NCBI GenBank assembly: GCA_049682815.1
Contig: JBAUII010000053.1
Span: 6,157-70,156, forward strand
Source of the DNA: DASWID01 sp049682815
Lineage (GTDB): Bacteria > Desulfobacterota_D > UBA1144 > Nemesobacterales > CSP1-2
Direction of reading: 5' to 3'
DNA length: 64,000 bases
In this document: positions 45,165 through 53,547 of the stretch, piece by piece
Numbering within the stretch: the first letter of the stretch is position 1
Layout: the number at the start of each line of letters is the position of its first letter
The notes under the pieces: generated by a model
Database searches by the model: none
What the model saw: only the letters and a program-made list of their open reading frames with translations
What the model was told of the DNA's origin: nothing
Made by a program: the position numbers and the translations under genes

Positions 45165-45401
45165 CTATGAAATGTCTTGTTTTTCTTCTTTATACTCTTC
45201 TTTAGAAATTTCAGCACGCGCATATCGTTTTTTCAGTATCGCCAAGGCCGACTCTTCAACTCTACTCCCTTCACCTAATCTAGTTTTCTGATCCACCCAT
45301 ACTACTAGCAGAACGATACCCAGAATCACGACAATCCATATGATTATATTGAAAAACATCCATACCCACATTCCTTCACCCATCACGCCGTTTCCCATCA
45401 T
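45165..45401 (-). CDS. small SHOCT-domain membrane protein, second copy
   Basis: This 78-residue protein has a Met/Gly start (MMGNGVMGEGM), one membrane segment (about 12-34), and a C-terminal SHOCT motif (ALAILKKRYARAEISKEEYKEEK). It is a paralogue of the protein at 41883-42113. It lies immediately downstream of merA. Confidence 0.8.
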   Translation of the reverse strand: MMGNGVMGEGMWVWMFFNIIIWIVVILGIVLLVVWVDQKTRLGEGSRVEESALAILKKRYARAEISKEEYKEEKQDIS

Positions 45402-45503
45402 ACTTCATTCCTCCCTTTACATATATCATGCTGAAGATAGAAACATTAGAAAGCTAGCCTGAGATAACGAGACTTTGCATCATCTAAGCTTTGCTGCACT
45501 TCC

Positions 45504-47168
45504 TTATGCTGCACAGCACGAGAGTTTAGTAACATCCTTCTCGAAAGTAAGGGCTGCAAGCTTTAGTCCCTCTACCATTGTGAGGTAAGGATGGAAGGTC
45601 TCAACCAAGTCTTGCACGGTAAGACCAAATCGGATAGCAAGAGTAGCTTCCTGAATCACGTCGCCAGCCTCCGCAGCAAGTACATGGGCACCAAGAAGAC
45701 GACCTGTTTCTTCCTCCGCTACCAGTTTAATAAGACCGCGGGTATCGCGAGCAGCTAGCGCCCGAGGTACATCGTTCAGACTAAGCACCAATGTTTTTGC
45801 CTTTAACCCTCGTTCACTTGCCTGCGCTTCTGTCAAGCCAACACTGGCTATTTGTGGATCCGTGAAAGTTACCCGGGGAAGAGCAAAAAGGTCATAAATG
45901 CGTCCAGCGCCGGTAATAGCGTTCTCCGCTGCCAATCCCCCGGCATAAGCTGCAACATAGACGTACATGGGATCACCGATGACATCCCCTGCTGCGTATA
46001 TGTCAGGGTTAGAGGTCTGAAGATGCTCATTAACGATTATTTCCCCTCGTTTTCCTATTTCAACTCCAGCCACCTCAAGACCAAGATCATTTGTATTAGG
46101 AATCCGCCCCGTCGTTACAACAATTTGCTCAGCCGTGAAAGTATGCTCTTTTCCTTCAATTTCAGCATATACACGACGTCCTTCATTTACTTTTTCTACA
46201 CGACTGATATGGGCACCTGTATAAACTCGTACCTTCTCTTCAGCCAGATATTTAGCAAGTGCCTCGCTTATCTCAGGCTCCTCTGCTGCCGCAACATGAG
46301 GATCGGCTTGAAGAATTGTCATAAGCACACCAAAACGTGAGAAGAGCTGTCCAAGTTCAAGACCTATAGTACCGCCTCCTATGACAAGCATTGATTGGGG
46401 CAATGCCTCTAAGCTCAACGCATCGGTGCTATCCAAGTAACCTGCTTCTTTAAGGCCAGTGATAGGAGGAGCCCAGGGACGAGAACCGGTAGCTATAACG
46501 ATTTTTCCCGGCGTGTAGGTTTTTCCATCTATTGATACGCTACGCTTGCCTGTAAGCTTTGCACGACCACGGATTAGAGTAATATTCGGATATATGTCTA
46601 ACACATGCACATATTTACCCTCACGTAGTGACGCTACCAGCTCGCGCTTTTGCTGAATTACTCGCTGCCATTCTGAGGGTGGGGGACATGCAGTAAGACC
46701 TTCGAATCTTGGATAAGCGGATTTGTAGCAGATCTCTGCTGCCCGAATAAGTGTTTTAGAAGGCACGCAACCAATATTGACACAGGTGCCTCCAATGGTT
46801 CCTGCCTCAACTATAGCGACTTTTGCACCGAGTTCCGAAGCTTTAATAGCTGCGGCAAAGGAAGCGGACCCACCACCTATAACTATAAGATCATAGTCTG
46901 CCCCTTCGCCTACTGGTGCCCTACGTTCTTCTTCAAGAGTATGTCTTTCGCGTACGACTCCGCGATAGCCAGCTTCCCTAATAGCTCGGATTAGAACTTC
47001 ATCGGTCACTTTAGATTCAGCAATCACTGTTGCCTGTCCTGACTTCCAGCTAGGGACCATTATCTCCTCCACCCCAGACACGTTCTTCAGAGCTTCAGTC
47101 ACATGCCTTGCACACCCATCACAGGTCATCCCTTCTACTCGTATTATAATTTGATTTCTTTTAGCCAT
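45504..47168 (-). CDS. merA: mercuric reductase with N-terminal HMA domain (first of two)
   Basis: The start at 47168 is 8 bp after AAGGAGG, giving 554 residues. An HMA domain with GMTCDGC (Cys16, Cys19) is followed by a flavoprotein reductase with FAD motif IVIGGGSASFAAAIKA and redox pair Cys129/Cys134 (GGTCVNIGCVPS). The C-terminus ends LSCCAA with Cys551-Cys552, the pair that hands Hg(II) to the active site. It contains HPYLTMVEGLKLAALTF, including the conserved Tyr. It reduces Hg(II) to Hg(0) with NADPH. Confidence 0.96.
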   Translation of the reverse strand: MAKRNQIIIRVEGMTCDGCARHVTEALKNVSGVEEIMVPSWKSGQATVIAESKVTDEVLIRAIREAGYRGVVRERHTLEEERRAPVGEGADYDLIVIGGGSASFAAAIKASELGAKVAIVEAGTIGGTCVNIGCVPSKTLIRAAEICYKSAYPRFEGLTACPPPSEWQRVIQQKRELVASLREGKYVHVLDIYPNITLIRGRAKLTGKRSVSIDGKTYTPGKIVIATGSRPWAPPITGLKEAGYLDSTDALSLEALPQSMLVIGGGTIGLELGQLFSRFGVLMTILQADPHVAAAEEPEISEALAKYLAEEKVRVYTGAHISRVEKVNEGRRVYAEIEGKEHTFTAEQIVVTTGRIPNTNDLGLEVAGVEIGKRGEIIVNEHLQTSNPDIYAAGDVIGDPMYVYVAAYAGGLAAENAITGAGRIYDLFALPRVTFTDPQIASVGLTEAQASERGLKAKTLVLSLNDVPRALAARDTRGLIKLVAEEETGRLLGAHVLAAEAGDVIQEATLAIRFGLTVQDLVETFHPYLTMVEGLKLAALTFEKDVTKLSCCAA

Positions 47169-47254
47169 GATCATCACCTCCTTAGTACTTTTATATCTGG
47201 TCTTTTCTTGCTCGGTAATTCGATTAACCTTGCAAAAAGTAGCCTTAGGCGTTT

Positions 47255-47653
47255 CTATATTTTACAAGCTTCAGATTCACAGGTTCTTTTAAGGTAAATA
47301 TCCCAAACAGAAGCTGCAATCAAGCCCACAAGTCCAATATAAACCAAAGTCTTTGAAAACCAGATAGCGGCAAAAACAACTACTGCACTTGCTATGACAA
47401 GGATTAGACTTCCTTTCCTTCCGTGGAACTTGGACGATTTATAAACACCCCAAACGTTAATTCCAAGGAAAACTACAAGAAATGGAATCAGGATCTTATC
47501 ATTAATTAAAAATCCAACGCCTATACTTGATAGAAAAGCCAAAAGAGCCGGCGTTCCAATGCAACAAAGAGCAGCAAATACTGATCCAAGTGAACCTATG
47601 AATTTTGATATCATATTATATTTTTTGGATTCCAGTTTGCGTAGAATCTTCAA
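47255..47653 (-). CDS. MerC/MerT-like mercury transport membrane protein
   Basis: The 132-residue protein has four predicted membrane helices. The vicinal Cys30-Cys31 pair sits in FAALCCIGTPALLAFLSSIG, with a C-terminal Cys pair in TCESEACKI. This matches the MerC/MerF group of Hg(II) carriers. Its ATG overlaps the merA stop (ATGA) at 47650-47653, so it is translationally coupled. It lies between two merA genes. Confidence 0.85.
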   Translation of the reverse strand: MKILRKLESKKYNMISKFIGSLGSVFAALCCIGTPALLAFLSSIGVGFLINDKILIPFLVVFLGINVWGVYKSSKFHGRKGSLILVIASAVVVFAAIWFSKTLVYIGLVGLIAASVWDIYLKRTCESEACKI

Positions 47654-49338
47654 TCAGCGCAGCAGCTGAGCTTTGCGACGTCTTTACTAAACGACTGGGC
47701 ACATAGCTTTATGGACTCCGAGAGGGTAGGGTAGACATCTATAGTGTCAAGCACATCTTCAATGGTCATTCTATACTTAACATAGAGGGCAGCTTTTTGA
47801 ATGATATCCGCCGCCTCTGGAGCAACCATATGAACTCCTACGATCCTGTTGGTTTCCTCCTCTATGATCATTTTCATAAGTCCCCTAGTGTCTCGGATTA
47901 TAGCGGCCTTGGGAACATGCATAAAATCCAAATAGCACACTTTAACTTCGTAACCCTTATCTCTTGCTTCTTTTTCCCCAAGTCCTACCCCTGCGACTTC
48001 TGGTGTTGTAAAGACTGCATAGGGAATTGACGAGTAGTCTATCTTTTTGTGGCTCTCGGTAAGGGCATTCTCTGCTGCAATGCTCCCTTGTCTTGCAGCA
48101 GCAGTTACAAGCATTGGTACTCCGCTCACAACATCTCCGGCAGCCCATATGTTAGAAGCTGAGGCCCTCATTTCATCACCTACCATAATCCCGCCTTTGT
48201 TATCAACTCTTACCCCAACGATATCAAGGCCTAGTTGAAACGTGTTCGGTCTCCTTCCGGTAGCCACAAGAAGCTCCTCAGCCTCAAACTCTACCTTATC
48301 TCCATTTAACTCTGCTACAAGTTTTTTATTCCGCTCCCTCTTACTTGCACTTAATACCTTTGCACCTGAATGTATTTCGATCCCTTCCTCCTCTAAATAA
48401 CCTTTTAATGCATCGGAAATTTCTTCTTCCTCTCCTGGGAGGAGTCTCGGCATAACTTCAAGAACCGTAACTTTTGAGCCAAAATGTTTGTACATCTGCG
48501 CAAATTCAAGTCCGATTGCGCTACCACCAAGAACTAAAATTGATTCTGGCAATTCTTTTAACTCAAGAGCACTTGTGCTTGTTAAGTAATCAACCTGATT
48601 AATCCCTTCAATCGGTGGTATCCAAGGTGATGACCCCGTAGCGATTATAAACTTTTCTGCTTTATAAATTTTATCTCCAATTCTGACTTCATTTATTGAT
48701 ACAAATTTAGCATTGTGAGGAAGATAAGTAATATTGGGATAGGCTCCAAGCACGTCCCGGTATTTCATCTGTCTAAATTCATTGAGCAAGCTTTCTTTTT
48801 GAGCAATGAGTTTTGCAAAATCTATTCTACCCTGATGCGTTTCCACACCTTCATAACCGTTTTTCTTAGGAGAATAATAGACTTCAGCGGCTTTAATCAG
48901 ATATTTTGATGGTACACATCCTCTGTTAAGGCAAGTACCTCCGATAACATTCTCTTCTGCTATGGCTACTCTTGCCCCAAGTTCTGATGCCTTTATTGCA
49001 GCAGCAAAAGCAGCAGAACCGCCTCCTAGGACTATTAGATCGAAATCAACTTTATTTTTTTCTTTAGTGAAAGGTATTACTTTCTTATCTTGTGGCTTGT
49101 TTTCAGCTTCAGGCAGACTGGCTTTGTAGTGCCCAAGTTTATTAAAAGTATCTATTATTTCTTGGACTCCTGTTTTCCCCTCAAAATATTTAACCTCTGC
49201 TTTACCTTTTTTATGATCTGATTTTGCTTCCGCTACTCCATTTATTGTTTTTAAATTAGCTTCAACTGAGTTATCACAATGTGAGCAAGTCATTCCATCT
49301 ATCTTTAGTGTTGTAGTTACAAGGTCTTGGTCATTCAT
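47650..49338 (-). CDS. merA: mercuric reductase with N-terminal HMA domain (second paralogue)
   Basis: The 562-residue protein has an HMA domain GMTCSHC (Cys18, Cys21), the FAD motif IVLGGGSAAFAAAIKA, redox cysteines Cys136/Cys141 (GGTCLNRGCVPS) and the C-terminal LSCCAD (Cys559-Cys560). The C-terminal helix reads VYPTLSESIKLCAQSF, unlike the PYLTMVEGLKLAA of the other copy. The two copies are paralogues of different subgroups rather than a recent duplication. Confidence 0.95.
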   Translation of the reverse strand: MNDQDLVTTTLKIDGMTCSHCDNSVEANLKTINGVAEAKSDHKKGKAEVKYFEGKTGVQEIIDTFNKLGHYKASLPEAENKPQDKKVIPFTKEKNKVDFDLIVLGGGSAAFAAAIKASELGARVAIAEENVIGGTCLNRGCVPSKYLIKAAEVYYSPKKNGYEGVETHQGRIDFAKLIAQKESLLNEFRQMKYRDVLGAYPNITYLPHNAKFVSINEVRIGDKIYKAEKFIIATGSSPWIPPIEGINQVDYLTSTSALELKELPESILVLGGSAIGLEFAQMYKHFGSKVTVLEVMPRLLPGEEEEISDALKGYLEEEGIEIHSGAKVLSASKRERNKKLVAELNGDKVEFEAEELLVATGRRPNTFQLGLDIVGVRVDNKGGIMVGDEMRASASNIWAAGDVVSGVPMLVTAAARQGSIAAENALTESHKKIDYSSIPYAVFTTPEVAGVGLGEKEARDKGYEVKVCYLDFMHVPKAAIIRDTRGLMKMIIEEETNRIVGVHMVAPEAADIIQKAALYVKYRMTIEDVLDTIDVYPTLSESIKLCAQSFSKDVAKLSCCAD

Positions 49339-49397
49339 TTTTGAACCTCCTGCTGTTCCGATTCTATCCTTACTTCACGACTACTTAAGTAACTGCT

Positions 49398-49742
49398 TTA
49401 CTTCCCTTCCTTATCAAGAGGAATTGCTTTAAAGCCGGCATTCTCGATAGTTTTCACTATCTCATCCACAGTAACTTTGCCTTCCTCATAGCTTACTTTA
49501 GCCTGTTTATCTTCGTAACTGACATTAGTATTTACTACACCGTCCAGTCTTTTTAAAGCAGCTTTTATGGTAAGGGGGCACGTCCCGCACGTCATACCTT
49601 TCACTTTGAATATGGCTTTTTTCGTATTTGCAGTACTTTCTTTACCTAGAGCCTTACCTGTGGGACAACAAACATAAAAATTCACGAATGCAACTCCTGA
49701 AAGTATTACCAATGCGACTAAGACTTTGGTTAAAGCTTTCAT
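49398..49742 (-). CDS. merP: periplasmic mercury-binding protein MerP
   Basis: The 114-residue protein has an N-terminal hydrophobic signal (about 5-22), a CC pair in YVCCPTG, then an HMA domain with GMTCGTC and the conserved fold to the C-terminus. It binds Hg(II) in the periplasm and passes it to MerT. It lies between merT and merA. Confidence 0.9.
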   Translation of the reverse strand: MKALTKVLVALVILSGVAFVNFYVCCPTGKALGKESTANTKKAIFKVKGMTCGTCPLTIKAALKRLDGVVNTNVSYEDKQAKVSYEEGKVTVDEIVKTIENAGFKAIPLDKEGK

Positions 49743-49768
49743 AACGTTAACCTCCTTTTTATAATTTT

Positions 49769-50125
49769 CTAACTCATAAAAAATCCGATAATGTTTCGTG
49801 AAAAAATAAAGGCAATAACCAAGATTGTTGCTATCCAGAGAAGGATTTTATTTAGCTTCCTTCTGCCGGGATTTACTGCACAGATTGTGCCGGGACTGCA
49901 TTCTTCTCCAGTTCGATAAGCGAAAAAGAAGCCAAATGCTAAAAACCCAAAAGCTATCGTTCCAAAGATCCATCTATATTGTTCGAGCTTTGTAAAGAAC
50001 GCGGCTCCGCTTAGTCCAAGAACTACAAATACCAGGGGACCTATACAGCATAGGGATGCTATTAAACCTGATATTACTGAGCCAAGTGAAGCAAAAATTG
50101 TCACTTTTTCATTTTTATCAATCAT
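49769..50125 (-). CDS. merT: mercuric ion transporter MerT
   Basis: The 118-residue membrane protein has three predicted helices, with the vicinal Cys26-Cys27 pair in ASLCCIGPLVFVVLGLSGAA and a loop pair in EECSPGTIC. It passes Hg(II) to the cytoplasmic MerA. It is the second gene of the mer operon. Confidence 0.92.
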   Translation of the reverse strand: MIDKNEKVTIFASLGSVISGLIASLCCIGPLVFVVLGLSGAAFFTKLEQYRWIFGTIAFGFLAFGFFFAYRTGEECSPGTICAVNPGRRKLNKILLWIATILVIAFIFSRNIIGFFMS

Positions 50126-50152
50126 ATTTCAACTCCCAATTAAAAACTTTTA

Positions 50153-50491
50153 CTAAATCCTTGTGCATGCGTATATATGTTCAGCATTGTCAGAAATGAC
50201 TTTGCTTGCTAGGTTTACTATTTCATTAATTCTCTTATCCACAACTCTATAGTAAATGCTCTTTCCATCTTTTCTGGACGTCACAAATCCGCACCACTTT
50301 AAGCACGCGAGGTGATTGGACACACCGCTTTGAGAGGTACCGAGATTGTTAATTAAATCAGTAACATTTCTCTCCTTTTCTATGAGGAGCTGAATTATCT
50401 TTATACGAGTGGGATCACAAAATGCCTTAAAGAACTTAGGGAGAAGCTCGTCGACAAGCGGTGTCGGTATCTCAGCTTTTCGGGTTTTCAT
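50153..50491 (-). CDS. ArsR-family metal repressor of the mer operon (CmtR-like)
   Basis: The 112-residue winged-helix protein has an ArsR core (FCDPTRIKIIQLLI) and Cys63-x3-Cys67 in the recognition region (HLACLKWCGFV). Another cysteine, Cys109, is in the C-terminal YACTRI. That pattern matches the Cd/Pb sensor CmtR (Cys57, Cys61, Cys102) rather than MerR. It is the first gene of the mer operon and would repress it at the adjacent dyad. Hg as inducer is likely from context. Confidence 0.88.
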   Translation of the reverse strand: MKTRKAEIPTPLVDELLPKFFKAFCDPTRIKIIQLLIEKERNVTDLINNLGTSQSGVSNHLACLKWCGFVTSRKDGKSIYYRVVDKRINEIVNLASKVISDNAEHIYACTRI

Positions 50492-50511
50492 TTCACGGCC
50501 GTCCTTAATCT

Positions 50512-50565
50512 TATATATCTAATATATTTAAATATTATGATATATAAAATTGAAAAAAGTTTCAA
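50512..50565 (-). promoter_or_regulatory. mer promoter with long dyad operator
   Basis: A 35-bp dyad at 50512-50546 has perfect 8-bp arms, TATATATC and GATATATA. On the - strand, -35 TTGAAA (50560-50565) and -10 TATCAT (50537-50542) are 17 bp apart, and the -10 falls within the dyad. This fits repression by the ArsR-family protein encoded right after it. Confidence 0.72.
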
Positions 50566-50595
50566 GCTTTTTTTGAGTTTTCTTACTTTTCCTTA

Positions 50596-51306
50596 TCAAA
50601 CTCTATTATCAACCAATAAGGATGGGATAGATTCAGGTTTCCTGCCAATTATTATCCCGTACCCGACGTACTTACTCTGGAGAATTTGTTCCGATTTCCT
50701 TATAGTCAAAAATCCATTTATTCCCCATGTCCTTAAGACTTTCAATATGATTTTAAAACGTGTCTTTACTCCTAATTTATGCTTTATATTTATTATCCAT
50801 TCCGGTATTAGGTAAGATTTATCCACTGTATTAACACCCATAAGCCCGGCTATTTCAAATAGATCCTTCCATCCTTCGATGGTCTCAGGTTTTTCACCTT
50901 CGATTTCATCGAGATTTCGCTTCATCTGCTCAGGTGTATCTTCTTTCCAGCAGATATCGTGGATTCCTACGTATCCACCAGGTCTCGCTACTCTTGCCAT
51001 TTCATGAATTGCCAGTCTTTTATCAAGAGCGCATGTTGTACACTCAGAAATTACAGCATCAAAAGTGTTATCATCAAAGGGTAAGTTGTGAGCATCGGCC
51101 TTTTTGAATTCCACATTTAAATTTTTTCCCTTTGCTTTTCTCTTGGCTCTTTCGACCATATAATCGGAAGCATCTACCCCTAATATTTGACAAGAGAAAT
51201 TCTCTGCGAAATAACAGGCGCTTTCGCCCGTCCCTGAAGCTACATCCAAGACTTTCGCGCCCATTCCTATATGGCATAGTTTTGACAGCTCTTTTGTTAT
51301 TTCCAA
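50596..51306 (-). CDS. SAM-dependent methyltransferase near the mer operon
   Basis: The 236-residue product has SAM motif VLDVASGTGESACYFAENF and a downstream ISECTTCALDKRLAIHEMARV, with Cys residues placed as in arsenite-type methyltransferases. The listed start is TTG at 51306. The same frame stays open for at least 26 codons upstream (to about 51384), beginning VLEGKPSLEKLIESQDFG, after an AAAGGAG site but without a standard start codon. So the true start is unsure. Confidence 0.8.
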   Translation of the reverse strand: MEITKELSKLCHIGMGAKVLDVASGTGESACYFAENFSCQILGVDASDYMVERAKRKAKGKNLNVEFKKADAHNLPFDDNTFDAVISECTTCALDKRLAIHEMARVARPGGYVGIHDICWKEDTPEQMKRNLDEIEGEKPETIEGWKDLFEIAGLMGVNTVDKSYLIPEWIINIKHKLGVKTRFKIILKVLRTWGINGFLTIRKSEQILQSKYVGYGIIIGRKPESIPSLLVDNRV

Positions 51307-51526
51307 TCCCCCTGGATGGAGAATCTCTAATCCAAAATCCTGGCTTTCAATGAGTTTTTCTAGGGAGGGTTTTCCTTCTAGGACTTTTAATCTCCTTTTA
51401 TCAATGGATTGTTAAAGGAAAACGTCTATAAGATGGGAAAAAGGTATTTCTTGATGTTAAGGTGGTTATAGTATAAGTCATTAGAAATAGAATAATTATC
51501 TTCATCGAATAGCTCAAGATGTTATC

Positions 51527-52483
51527 CTATTCTATCGGTTTTTTCACTTCGTCAAAGGCTTTACGCACGGTTTGCGCTAATTTTTCTGCCGGGCCGGTTC
51601 CCCAGTAGTGTAGAAAGAATATACGCGGTTTCTCATCCAGCATGTGATTATGAACCGCAAAAATTTCTATCCCTCCTTGCCGTAGTATGCCTATGACAGG
51701 GTTGACCTCTTCTGCGGTCATTACAATATCGCCTGCCACATGTGACCTTTCGTTGGTACCCGTAAACGCTGCCCAGGAATTTATTCCCATGCTCGAAGTT
51801 AGTTCAATATCGTTATGTTTCACGCCACTACGTCCAACGGTTATTTTGAAAACCCCACCTCCAACCTTCTGTCCCTTGTGGCCGATGATTTCTTCAAGTT
51901 TGTTGGTGTAGATTGATATATTCGGTGCATCTTGAACAGTATGTTGGCTAGGCGTTGCGGTACGATGTAGTGCTTCTCTTATTCCCCGTGATAACTGATC
52001 GGCGTTTCCCTCGCCGTAGATATGCATATACATCAAGCGTGGTTCTTCTCCCAGGAAATGATTATGCAGCGCAGTTATCTTGATGCCAGCCTTTGTCGGC
52101 GAAGAGATAACAGGATTAATCTCCTTCTCCAATAGAACAAGATCACCCATGATGATGAAGCCCTTAGTTATTTTCTTGAAAGCAACCCAGGATGTAAAAC
52201 CTAGGGCTACAGGCATGGGTTCGTCGTTTATCTTCATCTTGAGGTCGCTTCGAGGAAACTGGACGACAAAGACTCCCTCCTTCATTTGCCCAGTTGTGTT
52301 TAGTATCTTCTCGACATTGCTATAATCGGTAGAACTGGCTTCTTCAGGTACCGCAGGTGACACCGTTTGTGCATTGGACTTGCATGTGAAAGGGAAGCAT
52401 TCATAGAATAAATTCGCTAACATGCAGCCAAGAAATAATATTGTTACATTTTTAAGAATAATTCTCAGTTTGGATTGAATCAT
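51527..52483 (-). CDS. exported protein with two DUF1259 domains
   Basis: The 318-residue protein (start ATG 52483; an upstream TTG is less likely) has an N-terminal membrane signal and two similar halves of about 130 residues. Each half carries a block like ALHNHFLGEEPRLMYMHIYG or AVHNHMLDEKPRIFFLHYWG. The paired His residues suggest a metal site. DUF1259 proteins are LpqO/LppY-like; their function is unknown. It is divergent from the OsmC gene. Confidence 0.85.
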   Translation of the reverse strand: MIQSKLRIILKNVTILFLGCMLANLFYECFPFTCKSNAQTVSPAVPEEASSTDYSNVEKILNTTGQMKEGVFVVQFPRSDLKMKINDEPMPVALGFTSWVAFKKITKGFIIMGDLVLLEKEINPVISSPTKAGIKITALHNHFLGEEPRLMYMHIYGEGNADQLSRGIREALHRTATPSQHTVQDAPNISIYTNKLEEIIGHKGQKVGGGVFKITVGRSGVKHNDIELTSSMGINSWAAFTGTNERSHVAGDIVMTAEEVNPVIGILRQGGIEIFAVHNHMLDEKPRIFFLHYWGTGPAEKLAQTVRKAFDEVKKPIE

Positions 52484-52552
52484 AGACTGTTCCCCCAATT
52501 AATACTTTAACTCTAATTCCGCATTTTTAAAATAAGAATTATTTATCGTTGC

Positions 52553-52582
52553 TTGACTACAGTGTACGATTTGGTTTATTAT
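52553..52582 (+). promoter_or_regulatory. possible promoter upstream of the OsmC-like gene
   Basis: TTGACT (52553-52558) and TATTAT (52577-52582) are 18 bp apart. It is 200 bp before the gene, so a long leader would result. Weak but plausible. Confidence 0.35.
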
Positions 52583-52786
52583 AATTTGAAGCTGATTCAG
52601 TTGGAGTTACTCAAGATGGGGTAGATTACTTTAGTCGAAATAGCAACTCAATATTTATTACAACCAGCCAGGATTCCCTTAACCCCAGGTTTATAAACAG
52701 AATTAGCTTAAGAAGAATCATAATGGATAAAGCTTCATCAATTTTTACGTTCCTTAAAATAACCCAAAAATAAGGAGGTGTTTATT

Positions 52787-53452
52787 ATGTCGTACCTGAA
52801 CGTAAAATATTCAAAGGGTCTTCTTTTTGCTGTCGCGGTGGTCTTCTTTGGAATGTTGTCTATAAGTTACTCAGGTTTAGCGCAAGCCCAAACCGACACA
52901 ATGGTCAATGGTCTGAATACAGCTACCCTGAACGGACTTATCGAGACCCTGAAGAAGAATCCTGAGAAGGGACGGGTAACCTTTTATTCTAAGTCTCGCT
53001 GGCAAGATGGAATGAGAAGCTTTTCTGGATTTAGTGGCTATAGCATAGATGGGAAGATGGTTCACGAAAAGACTCGTGAATTTGTTCTTCTCGGAGATGA
53101 GTCGGTTGAGCTGAGTGGGACAGACACTGCCCCTGGGGCAGTGGAAGAGCTTATGTATGCTTTAGCCACTTGTGTTATTGCGGCAGCTAATGCAAACGCG
53201 GCTTTGATGGGTGTTAAACTAACTCGTCTGGATGTTGACATAGAAAGCGATTTAGACCTCCATGGTCTTTTTGCCTTAGATCCGAATGTTAGGCCTGGTG
53301 TAACGAATATGCGAATGGAAATTACTATAGCCGGCGACTCAGATGAAGAAACTCTTAAGAAGATCGCAATGCTCGGATACCAGTATTCACCGGTTTCTGA
53401 TACCACACGTAATGGGGTTAAATTTAGTCCTGTCGTCAAAGTAGCCAAATAG
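52787..53452 (+). CDS. exported OsmC-family protein
   Basis: The start at 52787 follows AAGGAGG; the 221-residue protein has a signal peptide (about 1-35), unusual for OsmC proteins, which are normally cytoplasmic. The fold keeps Cys129 (ALATCVIAAA), but the second reactive position is Ser201 in YSPVSDT instead of Cys. Peroxide reduction by a Cys pair is thus unlikely, as in some related subgroups. It is next to DUF1259 and a Spy-like gene. Confidence 0.85.
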   Translation: MSYLNVKYSKGLLFAVAVVFFGMLSISYSGLAQAQTDTMVNGLNTATLNGLIETLKKNPEKGRVTFYSKSRWQDGMRSFSGFSGYSIDGKMVHEKTREFVLLGDESVELSGTDTAPGAVEELMYALATCVIAAANANAALMGVKLTRLDVDIESDLDLHGLFALDPNVRPGVTNMRMEITIAGDSDEETLKKIAMLGYQYSPVSDTTRNGVKFSPVVKVAK

Positions 53453-53547
53453 CTTGTCGTGTTAGTGGATTCAGCGATCGTCTGAATAAAATTTTTCATC
53501 ACTTTTTTTCTGCAATCTCAGACTCGTGTCTCACTGGCGCCGATGAG

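Noticed and set aside
53469..53487. Hairpin ATTCAG-N7-CTGAAT as a terminator after the OsmC-like gene
   Set aside because: The stem is only 6 bp and AT-rich, with an interrupted T-run, so a terminator call would be weak.
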